Shown: positions 14,599 to 22,240, numbered from the stretch's first letter. The stretch is 23,444 nucleotides of DNA from Candidatus Segatella intestinihominis (GCA_900548535.1 URLG01000042.1:1-23444); one strand, 5' to 3'. Numbers and translations are program-made. Notes: generated from the sequence alone by a model not told the origin.

Positions 14599-15059
14599 TG
14601 ACAGTAATAGAATTGATAACCTGTATTCGGCAGCACAAGAAAGCATCTTTAGCTATTCTTGTATTGGCCTTGCTGTTGGGAAAAATTGCATCTGTACCTT
14701 TCGGTATGCACGGTGTCGGAACATTTGAGGGTGAAAGGAATGATATTCTTCGTAGGCGAAACTATCTGATTGGAAAATTGGCGACAACACCGCAAAAAGT
14801 AATGGAAGAGATGCCTGGTGGAATGGATGCTGATGCCGGTCCGATTATTGCAAACCTTAGTCCTTCTGGTACTGTATTTATGGTGGAAAGTGCTACTTGC
14901 TTCGGTGATGCTGATGTGCGAAGAAGGCTTATAAAGACAGCTGAGATTGCTGGCTCTACATTCTATGGTTTTACAGAAAATCATTATCTTCTTGCCAACT
15001 TCGCTCTAGTTGGGGAGGCGGTTATGCTGGCTATGCGGACTAATGTGGAATGGATATAG
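14598..15059 (+). CDS. Single-helix membrane protein, unknown function
   Basis: A 153-residue protein with one N-terminal helix (ASLAILVLALLLGKIASV, residues 16-33) after a short cytoplasmic start. The C-terminal ~110 residues are probably extracytoplasmic: a charged helix (FEGERNDILRRRNYLIGKL), then NLSPSGTVFMVESATCFGDADVRRR (quoted in part as SPSGTVFMVESATC) and a final helix (ANFALVGEAVMLAMRTNVEW). No family is recognised. The start overlaps the lipoprotein stop in TAATG, a classic coupled arrangement. It is the last island gene; a very strong terminator begins 1 bp after its stop. Confidence 0.7.
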   Translation: MTVIELITCIRQHKKASLAILVLALLLGKIASVPFGMHGVGTFEGERNDILRRRNYLIGKLATTPQKVMEEMPGGMDADAGPIIANLSPSGTVFMVESATCFGDADVRRRLIKTAEIAGSTFYGFTENHYLLANFALVGEAVMLAMRTNVEWI

Positions 15060-15060
15060 T

Positions 15061-15110
15061 AAAGCCAGTTGGAATCTTCATATAAAGATATGGATTCCAA
15101 CTGGCTTTTT
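15061..15110 (+). terminator. Strong terminator closing the island
   Basis: AAAGCCAGTTGGAATC (15061-15076) pairs perfectly over 16 bp with 15093-15108. Five more pairs (CATAT/ATATG) close inside, and a T-run follows. It directly abuts the last island gene. Confidence 0.92.
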
Positions 15111-15124
15111 GATGTTGAATGTGC

Positions 15125-15244
15125 TTATATAATTCTCAGAAGTCTTTTGTAGCTTCCAGCCATCAATTGTACAGCCTCAGATGAGAAGTTGCAGCCAATC
15201 TGGTAAATTTTTCTTTTGTCGGCGGCATACTCACGGGCATATCC
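15125..15244 (-). pseudogene. C-terminal remnant of an AAA-ATPase/PD-(D/E)XK family protein
   Basis: The minus strand encodes about 39 residues: GYAREYAADKRKIYQIGCNFSSEA followed by a divergent end (quoted here as YAREYAADKRKI and YQIGCNFSSEA), then a stop. This resembles the last segment of the abundant Bacteroidetes ATP-binding proteins with an AAA-like N-terminus and a C-terminal nuclease-type domain (PF09820/PF08011), which end in a Y-A-x-x-Y...K-x-I-x-x-I-G-x-x-F-S pattern. A stop codon two codons upstream cuts the frame. The rest of the gene is not seen, so this is a decayed fragment at the right edge of the island. Confidence 0.5.
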
Positions 15245-15796
15245 TATCGTTTATATGTACGTTTGCAAGTTGGACATATCCAATTTGCATTTATGGTGTG
15301 ATTGTTATCCTTGTTGTGCGGAGCCTCATACCTTAAATAATCGTAAAATAGACGGAATAATTCCTGAAAAATTGTGTATGTGCTTGATTTTAGTAAGTTT
15401 GTGGTGATTAAAATGTAAATTCGTTTATTCCGCTACGAAAAGCTATTGATTGTGACGTAAGAATATAGTAATGATGATGCAAGAAGTCCTTTAGGGCAGA
15501 CGTATTAAATCTTTTACTCGTTAATATCTACGGTGTATTATAATAACCTATTGAATATTAATATTATATATTTGCATATGTGAAATATTTTTTTTTGTAT
15601 CTTTGTAAAGAAATAATTAACAATTAAAAGGTACAAAATTGATCTGTAGAAAAGCCGATTACGTGTTTGTGACGATGTTGTTACGATTTTGTTTCGACAT
15701 ATTTTTGTAATATTCGTGTCGCAGAAGTGAAACATCTTCACATTACCTTTGCACCCGACAAGAAACGAAACATATATATAATAAGGTATAGAAGAT
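15245..15796. other. Non-coding stretch before the porin
   Basis: About 550 AT-rich bases without a convincing gene. I see a TATCTTTG box at 15598-15605 with TTTG at 15571-15574; the 23-bp spacing is longer than ideal. A separate -7 box lies next to the porin. A short imperfect inverted repeat (CAAGTTGGACATATCCAATTTG, about 15267-15288; arms CAAGTTGGA and TCCAATTTG) lies near the left end. Short open frames here lack start sites or family features. Confidence 0.5.
15744..15751 (+). promoter_or_regulatory. -7 box of the porin promoter
   Basis: TACCTTTG followed by CACCC, the same core as the -7 box of the phosphate permease (8672-8679, minus strand). No TTTG is found at the expected distance, which is also true of the permease. 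Confidence 0.5.
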
Positions 15797-16834
15797 ATGA
15801 AGAAGATCTACTTGATGGCGGCACTCTTGGTGGCGCAGGTGGCAACTATGAATGCCCAGAACAGTGATGATGACGTTGACAAGACGCCGAAGATTGGTGG
15901 AACCATCCGCTCTAAGTATGAGTACCAAACCGAGGAAGGGGAGGGACGATTCGAGGTGCGCACGGCTCGTGTCAATGTATCTGGTAATGTGACCAAGGAG
16001 GTGAGCTATAAGGCTGAGATCGACCTCTGCGACGAGGGACAGATCAAGATGCTCGATGCCTATACTCGCATCAAGCCTTGGAGCACCTTGCAGTTTACCA
16101 TCGGTCAAGAGCGTGTGCCATTCACCATCGATGCCCATCGTTCTCCTCATCAGCAGTACTTCGCCAACCGCTCGTTTATCGCCAAGCAGGTGGGCAATGT
16201 GCGTGATGTCGGTGCCGAGATTGGCTATACTTGGAACGTAGGTTTCCCTATCGTGCTGAATGCCGGTATCTTCAATGGTTCGGGGTTGACCAACCAGAAG
16301 GATTACTGGACCAAGGGCGTGAACTATTCTGCCAAGCTCCAGTTCCTCTTCCCTAACGTCAACTTGGTGTTGAGTACACAGAAGATCAAGCCATCCGATG
16401 TAACCGTAACGATGTATGATGGCGGTTTGACATTCCATAAGGGTGGTTTCATCGCTGAGGCTGAGTATTTGTACAAGCACTACAGCAAGAATGCCTTCCA
16501 CGATGTGCATGCCTTCGATGGCTTCGTATGCTACGACATCCCAATTCGCAATCAGAAGAGCCTGATTCGCAAGGTATCGCCATTGGCAAGATATGACTTC
16601 ATGAGCGACCACAGTGATGGCAAGAGATATGATGCCACCGATACAGAGATGGGAACCTTGAAAATCAATGACTACAAGCGCCATCGTGTAACGGGCGGTG
16701 TAACTCTGAGCCTAGCCAAGCCATTCATCTCAGACATCCGCATCAACTACGAGAAGTATTTCTATCGCAAGGATGCCATCGCCAAGACTTCAGAGAAGGA
16801 TAAGATAGTAGTGGAGTTTATGACACACTTCTAA
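15797..16834 (+). CDS. Phosphate-selective porin O/P family protein
   Basis: A 345-residue outer-membrane beta-barrel of the OprO/OprP type (PF07396). It has a signal peptide (MKKIYLMAALLVAQVATMNA, cleavage near residue 20-21). The family pattern follows: TIRSKYEYQTEEGEGRFEVR leading to TARVNVSGNVTKEVSYKAEID, then the conserved TIGQERVPFTID (first parts quoted as SKYEYQTEEGEGRFEVRTAR). Alternating amphipathic strands continue to the end, and the last residue is Phe (MTHF), as in most barrels. Members let phosphate or polyphosphate cross the outer membrane. It is monocistronic, with its own promoter box and a strong terminator. The PiT-PhoU permease 7 kb upstream on the other strand could be its inner-membrane partner; the ion it prefers is not readable here. 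Confidence 0.88.
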   Translation: MKKIYLMAALLVAQVATMNAQNSDDDVDKTPKIGGTIRSKYEYQTEEGEGRFEVRTARVNVSGNVTKEVSYKAEIDLCDEGQIKMLDAYTRIKPWSTLQFTIGQERVPFTIDAHRSPHQQYFANRSFIAKQVGNVRDVGAEIGYTWNVGFPIVLNAGIFNGSGLTNQKDYWTKGVNYSAKLQFLFPNVNLVLSTQKIKPSDVTVTMYDGGLTFHKGGFIAEAEYLYKHYSKNAFHDVHAFDGFVCYDIPIRNQKSLIRKVSPLARYDFMSDHSDGKRYDATDTEMGTLKINDYKRHRVTGGVTLSLAKPFISDIRINYEKYFYRKDAIAKTSEKDKIVVEFMTHF

Positions 16835-16886
16835 AGGTAAAATGGTAAAAAAGTAAAAAATATAGTGTAAAAGAATGTAAGGTAAA

Positions 16887-16926
16887 AACGGGCGTCATCA
16901 GGAGAAGATTGATGCCCGTTTTTTTT
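16887..16926 (+). terminator. Terminator of the porin gene
   Basis: AACGGGCGTCA (16887-16897) pairs with TGATGCCCGTT (16910-16920) with one G-T wobble. A run of eight T residues follows. The T-run also supplies the -33 TTTG of the next promoter. Confidence 0.88.
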
Positions 16927-16955
16927 GTTATTTTCGGATAAAAGTATTATCTTTG
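16924..16955 (+). promoter_or_regulatory. Promoter of the HAD phosphatase gene
   Basis: TTTG (16924-16927), a 20-bp spacer and TATCTTTG (16948-16955) match the consensus. The predicted start site, about 16959, is only two bases before the first ATG. Confidence 0.7.
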
Positions 16956-16960
16956 CACTC

Positions 16961-17737
16961 ATGGAAAAGAACAATCAAATGACAATGGATGATTTTAAGG
17001 GGATCAAGGCGATAGCCTTTGATGCCGACGATACGCTCTGGGCATTGCAAAACTACTTTGAGGATGTGGAGCACGAATACTGTCAGCTGCTTGCTCAGTA
17101 TGGCAAGGAGAAGGAAATCTCTGCCGCTCTCTTTGAGGTGGAGACTAAGAACATGCCCTTGCTTGGCTATGGTTGCAAGGCATTTACCATCTCGCTGGTG
17201 GAGAATGCCGTGAAGGTGAGCCATGGCAAGGTGGGGGCTGAGGTCATCGGTCAGATCATAGACCTAGGCAAGAGCCTGCTTCAGATAGATGCCACTCCGC
17301 TGGAAGGGGTGGAGAAGACCTTGGCTCGCATCAGAGAGATAAAGGCAGATGATTCATCATCCAATGGCGAAGCTCAGAGAAAATACAAACTGGCAGTCTT
17401 TACGAAAGGTGAGTTGCAAGATCAGGAGAATAAGCTTTGGCGTTCGGGACTGGGCAGATACTTCGATGTGGTGAGCATCGTGAGCGACAAGACGCCAGAG
17501 GCTTATCGCCGACTGTGCAAGGAACTGGAGGTAACTCCGGAGCAGCTCTTGATGGTGGGCAATAGCTTCAAGAGCGACATCGCACCTGCCCTAAAAATAG
17601 GAGCTTCGGCTGTCCATATCCCTTTCCATACCATATGGGCACATGAAAAGATAGAGGAATATGAACACCCGAAGCTCCGCAGAATCTCTAGATTTGAAGA
17701 ACTAGAAGAGGTATTGCACTGTAGCCATGGCTGCTGA
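16961..17737 (+). CDS. HAD-superfamily hydrolase
   Basis: A 258-residue cytoplasmic haloacid-dehalogenase-type phosphatase. All four motifs are visible: FDADDTLW (residues 20-27; Asp21 nucleophile, Asp23 acid/base), LAVFTKGE (motif II), SDKTPEAY (motif III lysine) and LLMVGNSFKSDIAPALKIGA (motif IV, in part VGNSFKSDI). A helical cap lies between motifs I and II. Substrate unknown; most relatives act on phosphorylated sugars, nucleotides or glycolate. The start is uncertain: the promoter predicts transcription near 16959, so the ATG at 16961 would be leaderless, and the ATGs at 16979 or 16985 are alternatives. The TTG at 16925 is excluded. The 3' end overlaps the convergent outer-membrane gene by 36 bp. 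Confidence 0.88.
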   Translation: MEKNNQMTMDDFKGIKAIAFDADDTLWALQNYFEDVEHEYCQLLAQYGKEKEISAALFEVETKNMPLLGYGCKAFTISLVENAVKVSHGKVGAEVIGQIIDLGKSLLQIDATPLEGVEKTLARIREIKADDSSSNGEAQRKYKLAVFTKGELQDQENKLWRSGLGRYFDVVSIVSDKTPEAYRRLCKELEVTPEQLLMVGNSFKSDIAPALKIGASAVHIPFHTIWAHEKIEEYEHPKLRRISRFEELEEVLHCSHGC

Positions 17738-19420
17738 ATAGTGCTTGGAACAGATGTCATGCCATTCGATGGCTCCGTTCCAGTGCTTGCCCAACTGCTT
17801 GGTGAGCTGACCTGAGAGATATACGTGCTGGTCATCGAGCAGCTTCAAGTTGCCTGCTGTAAAGACACTCTGGATATTCAGTGCCATCTGCCAAGGCAGC
17901 GAGAAGCGAGGATTCAGATGGAAGGTGGCATAGTCATTGCCATCTCCCTTTGCCGTATAGAGGTTGGCTCCTGCTGTGAGGGCAAGGATGCCTGTGCGGT
18001 AGAAGGCTGAGGCACTGAGCTTGCAGCGATTGTTGTCGTGCTCTATCATCTGATAGTAGGCTGCAAGCGAGAGGTTGAAGTTGCCCTGTGTATAGGTGTA
18101 GCCCAACTTGGTCTCATCTATGTTCTTTGCCACCAATCCCTGCTTTATATCTAGCCAGTTCTCATAAGACAGAGGCTTTTCTACTGCATAGGATGGATTG
18201 ATAAACTTTCTGTGATATGCAGCTTGAATCTGGGAATGCCCCGTGATGCTGGCGATGACGCTTGCCTCGATATTGTTGCGAGTGTCATTGTGCTTCATGT
18301 CTTGATGATGCGCATAGCTATCTGCCGTATTGCCCTTTGTGCTATAGTGATAGAACATCACACGGTCGCCCACGGTGAATCGCCAGATGCCAGTCAGATA
18401 GTTGAACTGGAGATACAGGTCATTGTTGGATACCGTATACTTGTTTTTGGGTCGGTCGATTTCTCCTCCTATCAACCTGTCTCCCGTATATCTGCTATAT
18501 GAGAAGTCGCCTTCCCATCCCGCCATCATGCTAAGCTTCTGGGTGAGTGGGGTGTTAAGCTCCACGATGAAGAGCGTAGCGTCGTTCTTGGTGCTGGTTA
18601 TAGGGTCATCATTGACATCTGGATAATAAGAATATGGAGTATAGCCATACTGATAGCTGCCCACCAAGAGCAGCTCCGTGCCTTTGTCATTAAACTTATG
18701 GAAGTATCTGGCTCTAGCCAAGAGCTTTTCATTTTGTTTCTTCTTGCCATTAGTATATATTCTATCGTTCTGATACGACTGAGATACGTAGGTAAGCAGT
18801 CGGTCGTGAGAAGAGAAATAGTTGGTCATGTGGGCAAAGAGATGCTGTTTCTGCGAGATGACATCATCCATATCCTGATAGGAGTAAGAGGAGATGGCGA
18901 TGACATCAGTCTTAGGGGCATCATAGCGCACCACGGCATGATGGTCTGCGAGATGGTCGGTGCCAGCCTCCACGCCAGTAAGCCCAGAGAGTGCTTGGCT
19001 CCCTGGGTTATTCTTATCTTGTTTTTCCCTGCGCAGCGTGATGTCGATAACACGGTTCAGTCCCGTAGCGCCTTTAGCTACGGCAGTATTGTCACATATC
19101 TGAATGGTATTGATTATGCTAGCCTTGAGCTGTCGGCACACGATGCGCATGTCTCCATTGATAGCCACATTGTCTATTCTCACGTTATATCCCGAGAGCA
19201 TATCTGCAAATCCGCTTTGCATCAAGTCTGGGTACATGGCGAGGACATCGCCCAGCGACTCGTCTCCCTTCAGTTCCATACGCTGAGGGTAGAGCACCAC
19301 TCGGTCGGCACGCATCTCAATGGCTCTGCCTTTCGCAGTCGTTGTGTGGCTTTTCGCCATCACCGGTGTTTGTGCAGCTCCCGCTAGCATCAAGCCCATC
19401 AATATGTACTTTATCTTCAT
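17702..19420 (-). CDS. TonB-receptor-like outer-membrane protein (plug plus barrel)
   Basis: A 572-residue predicted outer-membrane protein. It has a signal peptide (MKIKYILMGLMLAGAAQTPVMA). A plug-like domain spans about residues 35-135: SLGDVLAMYPDL, then VRIDNVAINGD and IQICDNTAVAKGATGLNRVIDITLR (in part ATGLNRVIDITLR). Strand-rich barrel sequence runs to the end at VQYLF, with a terminal Phe. It lacks the carboxypeptidase-like N-terminal domain of SusC proteins and is smaller than usual TonB receptors. No clear SusD partner is nearby. It starts 6 bp after the metY stop, so it is in the metY transcript. Ligand unknown; a link to sulfur or amino-acid compounds is only suggested by this neighbour. 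The last 36 bp overlap the HAD gene on the other strand. Confidence 0.78.
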   Translation of the reverse strand: MKIKYILMGLMLAGAAQTPVMAKSHTTTAKGRAIEMRADRVVLYPQRMELKGDESLGDVLAMYPDLMQSGFADMLSGYNVRIDNVAINGDMRIVCRQLKASIINTIQICDNTAVAKGATGLNRVIDITLRREKQDKNNPGSQALSGLTGVEAGTDHLADHHAVVRYDAPKTDVIAISSYSYQDMDDVISQKQHLFAHMTNYFSSHDRLLTYVSQSYQNDRIYTNGKKKQNEKLLARARYFHKFNDKGTELLLVGSYQYGYTPYSYYPDVNDDPITSTKNDATLFIVELNTPLTQKLSMMAGWEGDFSYSRYTGDRLIGGEIDRPKNKYTVSNNDLYLQFNYLTGIWRFTVGDRVMFYHYSTKGNTADSYAHHQDMKHNDTRNNIEASVIASITGHSQIQAAYHRKFINPSYAVEKPLSYENWLDIKQGLVAKNIDETKLGYTYTQGNFNLSLAAYYQMIEHDNNRCKLSASAFYRTGILALTAGANLYTAKGDGNDYATFHLNPRFSLPWQMALNIQSVFTAGNLKLLDDQHVYLSGQLTKQLGKHWNGAIEWHDICSKHYSAAMATVQYLF

Positions 19421-19426
19421 CTATAT

Positions 19427-20713
19427 TTATTTGATTTTGTCAAGAGCCTGCTTGATGTCGTCCAAGATGTCTTCCACATCTTCGATGCCTACGGATAGGC
19501 GAATCAAGTCTGGGGCTATGCCGGCTTCCTTCAGCTGCTTATCGCTCAGCTGGCGGTGGGTATGGCTGGCTGGGTGGAGCACACAGGTGCGGGCATCGGC
19601 TACATGGGTCACGATGTTGATCATGTCGAGAGAGTCCATGAACTTGATGGCTGTCTCACGGTCGCCCTTCAGTCCGAAGGCTATCACGCCGCAGGTGCCA
19701 TGAGGCATGTACTTCTGGGCAAGGTCGTAATAAGCATCGTCCTTCAAACCGCTAAAGTGAACCCATGCCACACGTGGGTCGTCATGCAAGAACTCAGCCA
19801 CCTTCTGGGCATTCTCGCAGTGCTGGCGCATACGCAGATGCAGACTTTGCAATCCGAGGTTCAGGATGAAGGAGTTCATGGGGGCAGGGATGCTGCCAAG
19901 GTCGCGCATCAGCTGGGCTACGAGCTTGGTGGTGTATCCCATCTTGCCAAATGCTTTCACGTAGGTCAGTCCATGATAGCTCTCGTCTGGGGTGCAAAGA
20001 CCAGGGAACTTCTCGGCATTTGCCATCCAGTCGAAGTTGCCGCTGTCCACTACTACGCCACCTACTTGGCTGGCTGTTCCGTCCATATATTTGGTGGTAC
20101 TATGGGTTACGATGTCGGCTCCCCATTCGAATGGGCGACAGTTGATAGGGGTGGCGAAGGTATTGTCTACGATGAGAGGCACGCCATTCTTGTGGGCGAT
20201 GCGTGCGAATTTCTCTATGTCGAGCACGGCACAACCCGGGTTGCTGATGGTTTCGCCAAATACCACTTTGGTGTTAGGGCGGAATGCCTTCTGGATTTCT
20301 TCCTCGCTGTCGTTTGGATTGACGAAGGTGCAGTCGATGCCGAGTTTCTTCAGGGTAACGCCGAAGAGGTTGAAGGTGCCACCGTAGATCTCATTGGAGG
20401 TAACGATGTGGTCGCCAGCCTGGCAGATGTTGAATACGGCATAGAAGTTGGCTGCCTGTCCGCTGCTTGTGAGCACGGCGCCCACGCCACCTTCTAGTTC
20501 GGCTATCTTCTTGGCCACGGCGTCGTTGGTAGGGTTCTGGAGTCGGGTGTAGAAATATCCTTCTTTCTTCAGGTCGAAGAGCATGGCCATCTCTTCAGAG
20601 TTGTCATACTTGAATGTGGTGCTCTGGATGATAGGCACTTCGATTGGTTCGCCATTCTTTGGCTCATAGCCACCCTGTACACAGAGTGAAGCTGTACGTA
20701 ATTTCTTTTTCAT
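19427..20713 (-). CDS. metY: O-acetylhomoserine sulfhydrylase (aminocarboxypropyltransferase)
   Basis: A PLP enzyme of the Cys/Met-metabolism family with 428 residues, the usual MetY length (about 425-435). It joins O-acetylhomoserine with sulfide or methanethiol to make homocysteine or methionine. Visible marks: the start TASLCVQGGYEP, PIIQSTTFKYDNSEEM, YFYTRLQNPTN (residues 54-63), SSGQAAN (83-89), VDNTFATP (182-189, Asp183 contacting the PLP ring nitrogen) and HSTTKYMDG (204-212) with Lys208 as the Schiff-base lysine. It ends in IRLSVGIEDVEDILDDIKQAL. The ATG is at 20711-20713, with a clear promoter about 60 bp upstream. I see no SAM-type riboswitch in the short leader. An outer-membrane protein gene follows 6 bp downstream. 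Confidence 0.95.
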   Translation of the reverse strand: MKKKLRTASLCVQGGYEPKNGEPIEVPIIQSTTFKYDNSEEMAMLFDLKKEGYFYTRLQNPTNDAVAKKIAELEGGVGAVLTSSGQAANFYAVFNICQAGDHIVTSNEIYGGTFNLFGVTLKKLGIDCTFVNPNDSEEEIQKAFRPNTKVVFGETISNPGCAVLDIEKFARIAHKNGVPLIVDNTFATPINCRPFEWGADIVTHSTTKYMDGTASQVGGVVVDSGNFDWMANAEKFPGLCTPDESYHGLTYVKAFGKMGYTTKLVAQLMRDLGSIPAPMNSFILNLGLQSLHLRMRQHCENAQKVAEFLHDDPRVAWVHFSGLKDDAYYDLAQKYMPHGTCGVIAFGLKGDRETAIKFMDSLDMINIVTHVADARTCVLHPASHTHRQLSDKQLKEAGIAPDLIRLSVGIEDVEDILDDIKQALDKIK

Positions 20714-20774
20714 TGTCGGTTATATTTTTATGTTTTTTAATTCTGGTAATGACTAGATGTCTGCCAATTGGCTG

Positions 20775-20806
20775 CGAAGTTACAACATTATTTTGAAACG
20801 AGCAAA
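20775..20806 (-). promoter_or_regulatory. Promoter of metY
   Basis: Minus strand: TTTG (20806-20803), a 20-bp spacer and TAACTTCG (20782-20775), one mismatch from TAnnTTTG. The leader is about 57 bases; it has a CCAATTGG palindrome near its start but no larger structure. Confidence 0.6.
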
Positions 20807-20922
20807 TTATTTGACGAAAATTACACATCCCAGTATAACTTTATTTAGCCTTAGGCATCTGCAAAAAGCTTGTTGATCTATAGCTGTAACCTTTGGAGCA
20901 ATTGCTTTTTCTTTGTTATTTT

Positions 20923-20959
20923 ACAAAATGATGGTTATGATCAATTTGAGTCATTTTGT
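20923..20959 (-). terminator. Weak hairpin after the AraC-type gene
   Basis: ACAAAATGA (20923-20931) pairs with TCATTTTGT (20951-20959) around a 19-base loop. It overlaps the last codons. The bases after it on the minus strand (AAAATAAC) are not a T-run. Confidence 0.3.
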
Positions 20960-21312
20960 GCTGCATTTGTAGAGTGGAAGTCTCTCCATTCTGTAGGAGA
21001 ACAGCCTTCTTTTGTCTTGAAGATTCGATAAAGATGAGTGCGACAAGAGAATCCACACTCGGCAGAAATGATGTCGTTGCTATAATCTGGATATTCCAAC
21101 ATCATCTTTTTTGCAGCGTTGAGACGTATCTCGCTGAGCCATATTCGAAAGTTAGAGTGCAGGCATTGATCGAAAAACTGGCTCAATTCGTTCTTTGATA
21201 TACAAAGTGTACGAGAAAGCGTCAACATATTCACATTACAATCCTTATAGCCTAAATCCATACACCATTGGTCAAGACTGTTTTGGATAAAGTTTCTGCG
21301 CTCCTCAGACAA
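20941..21312 (-). CDS. AraC-family DNA-binding domain (C-terminal part of a frameshifted regulator)
   Basis: About 123 residues forming a complete AraC/XylS double helix-turn-helix. LTLSRTLCISKNELSQFFDQ is the first HTH. Then come the link FRIWLSEIRLNAAKKMMLEYPDYS and the second HTH NDIISAECGFSCRTHLYRIFK, ending GCSPTEWRDF (segments quoted in part: CISKNELSQFF, IRLNAAKKMML, ECGFSCRTHLYRIFK). It has no plausible start of its own: the first start-like codon, TTG at 21312, has no ribosome site, and the homologous sequence LQQ continues upstream. It is the C-terminal half of the protein whose membrane part is at 21252-22070, joined in the -1 frame. It would bind DNA to control target genes if produced. 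Confidence 0.85.
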   Translation of the reverse strand: MSEERRNFIQNSLDQWCMDLGYKDCNVNMLTLSRTLCISKNELSQFFDQCLHSNFRIWLSEIRLNAAKKMMLEYPDYSNDIISAECGFSCRTHLYRIFKTKEGCSPTEWRDFHSTNAAQNDSN

Positions 21313-22070
21313 TTGCTGTAAAGGTTTTTCCCCTTTTGCCCCCCATATTGTTGAATATTCTCTTCTTTATCCAACAGCTCTTCTGTTGGAATATAACTGC
21401 TGCCGAGAGCGATAAACGTAAGGTTGAAGAACAACAAGGCAAGCAATACGGCAGGACCTACTATATATAATAAGGTAGTAGAAAAGATGGCAACTGGCAT
21501 AGCGAGAACAGCGAGCCATAGAATGATTACACTTGCACGCGAATATCTTACGTAAGGCAACAAGTCTGTTGCCGCCATTGTCTCCAACATATTTTTACGC
21601 CTAATCATCTCCTGAATAATCATGTATATGCAATAGATAACATTTACGCAAAACAGAGTCAGCATCAGATAAAGCCCTTTTCTGATATACAGGCTATGAT
21701 GAAGACTGAAACCCACGCAAAAGACCACAATGATGGAAGCATAAATGCCACTGCACATCAGTATCATCTTTCTGAGGTTGGAATTTGTGGCCTCTATGTT
21801 GTAGATTCCCATGGAGATAAGCGAAAAACAAGGAGTGTAGATTAGAATATTGACGATTGCCCCAAGACTGTCTTCGGCAGCACGGAATCCAAAAACCATC
21901 TGCACGGCATATTGTATCGCCAATCCTATTAAGGCGACAACAATCATCCATCGTGAACGCTCATACCGCTTGTTCTCCCATCTTGCATGCAGATGAGAGA
22001 GTGCCACGAAGAAGGCATTGACGAGCATGAATATGAAACATGCAAACTGAAGTAGAAATAATGAATCCAT
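21252..22070 (-). CDS. Seven-helix membrane domain (N-terminal part of the same regulator)
   Basis: The frame is 272 residues long, of which about 243 are genuine. It has about seven hydrophobic helices: LFLLQFACFIFMLVNAFF, WMIVVALIGLAIQYAV, LGAIVNILIYTPCFSLI, ILMCSGIYASIIVVFCV, GLYLMLTLFCVNVIYCIYM, SVIILWLAVLAMPVAI and VGPAVLLALLFFNLTFI. The acidic linker EELLDKEENIQQYGG follows. The remaining 29 or so residues after the homopolymer tract are out of frame. Bacteroidales have regulators with this membrane-plus-AraC layout, usually about 370-380 residues; adding one base here would give about 376. The ATG is at 22068-22070. A weak -7 match (TACCTTTA) lies on the minus strand at 22119-22112. 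The signal sensed is unknown. Confidence 0.8.
   Translation of the reverse strand: MDSLFLLQFACFIFMLVNAFFVALSHLHARWENKRYERSRWMIVVALIGLAIQYAVQMVFGFRAAEDSLGAIVNILIYTPCFSLISMGIYNIEATNSNLRKMILMCSGIYASIIVVFCVGFSLHHSLYIRKGLYLMLTLFCVNVIYCIYMIIQEMIRRKNMLETMAATDLLPYVRYSRASVIILWLAVLAMPVAIFSTTLLYIVGPAVLLALLFFNLTFIALGSSYIPTEELLDKEENIQQYGGQKGKNLYSNCLRSAETLSKTVLTNGVWI
21323..21344 (-). other. Homopolymer tract with a one-base frameshift
   Basis: Minus strand order: six G, C, AAAA, GGGG, AAAAA, CC. Reading 21344 to 21323, the upstream frame is GGG GGG CAA AAG GGG AAA AAC. The AraC domain requires GCA AAA GGG GAA AAA CCT, one base back. A seventh G, or one more base in any run, would join the two halves. Confidence 0.8.
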
Positions 22071-22240
22071 AGTTTTCTTATCTTATGTTTACTTTTTTGT
22101 ATTTCTGGTTGTAAAGGTAAGATTTTTATCCCGTAAATTCATACCTATGCTTTATATTTTATAGATTATTTAACTTCCTGATAAGCTAAAGTAAAACATG
22201 GGAGTCCACAACTTTTTCAGTAACTTTTTCTAGAAAACTC

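Noticed and set aside
15216..15407. 63-residue plus-strand frame
   Set aside because: It runs over the antisense remnant and inverted repeat, with no start site or recognisable motif.
16925..16960. TTG start for the HAD gene
   Set aside because: It lies in the promoter, upstream of the predicted transcript start.
20714..20774. Possible SAM riboswitch before metY
   Set aside because: The leader is only about 57 bases and lacks the conserved helices.
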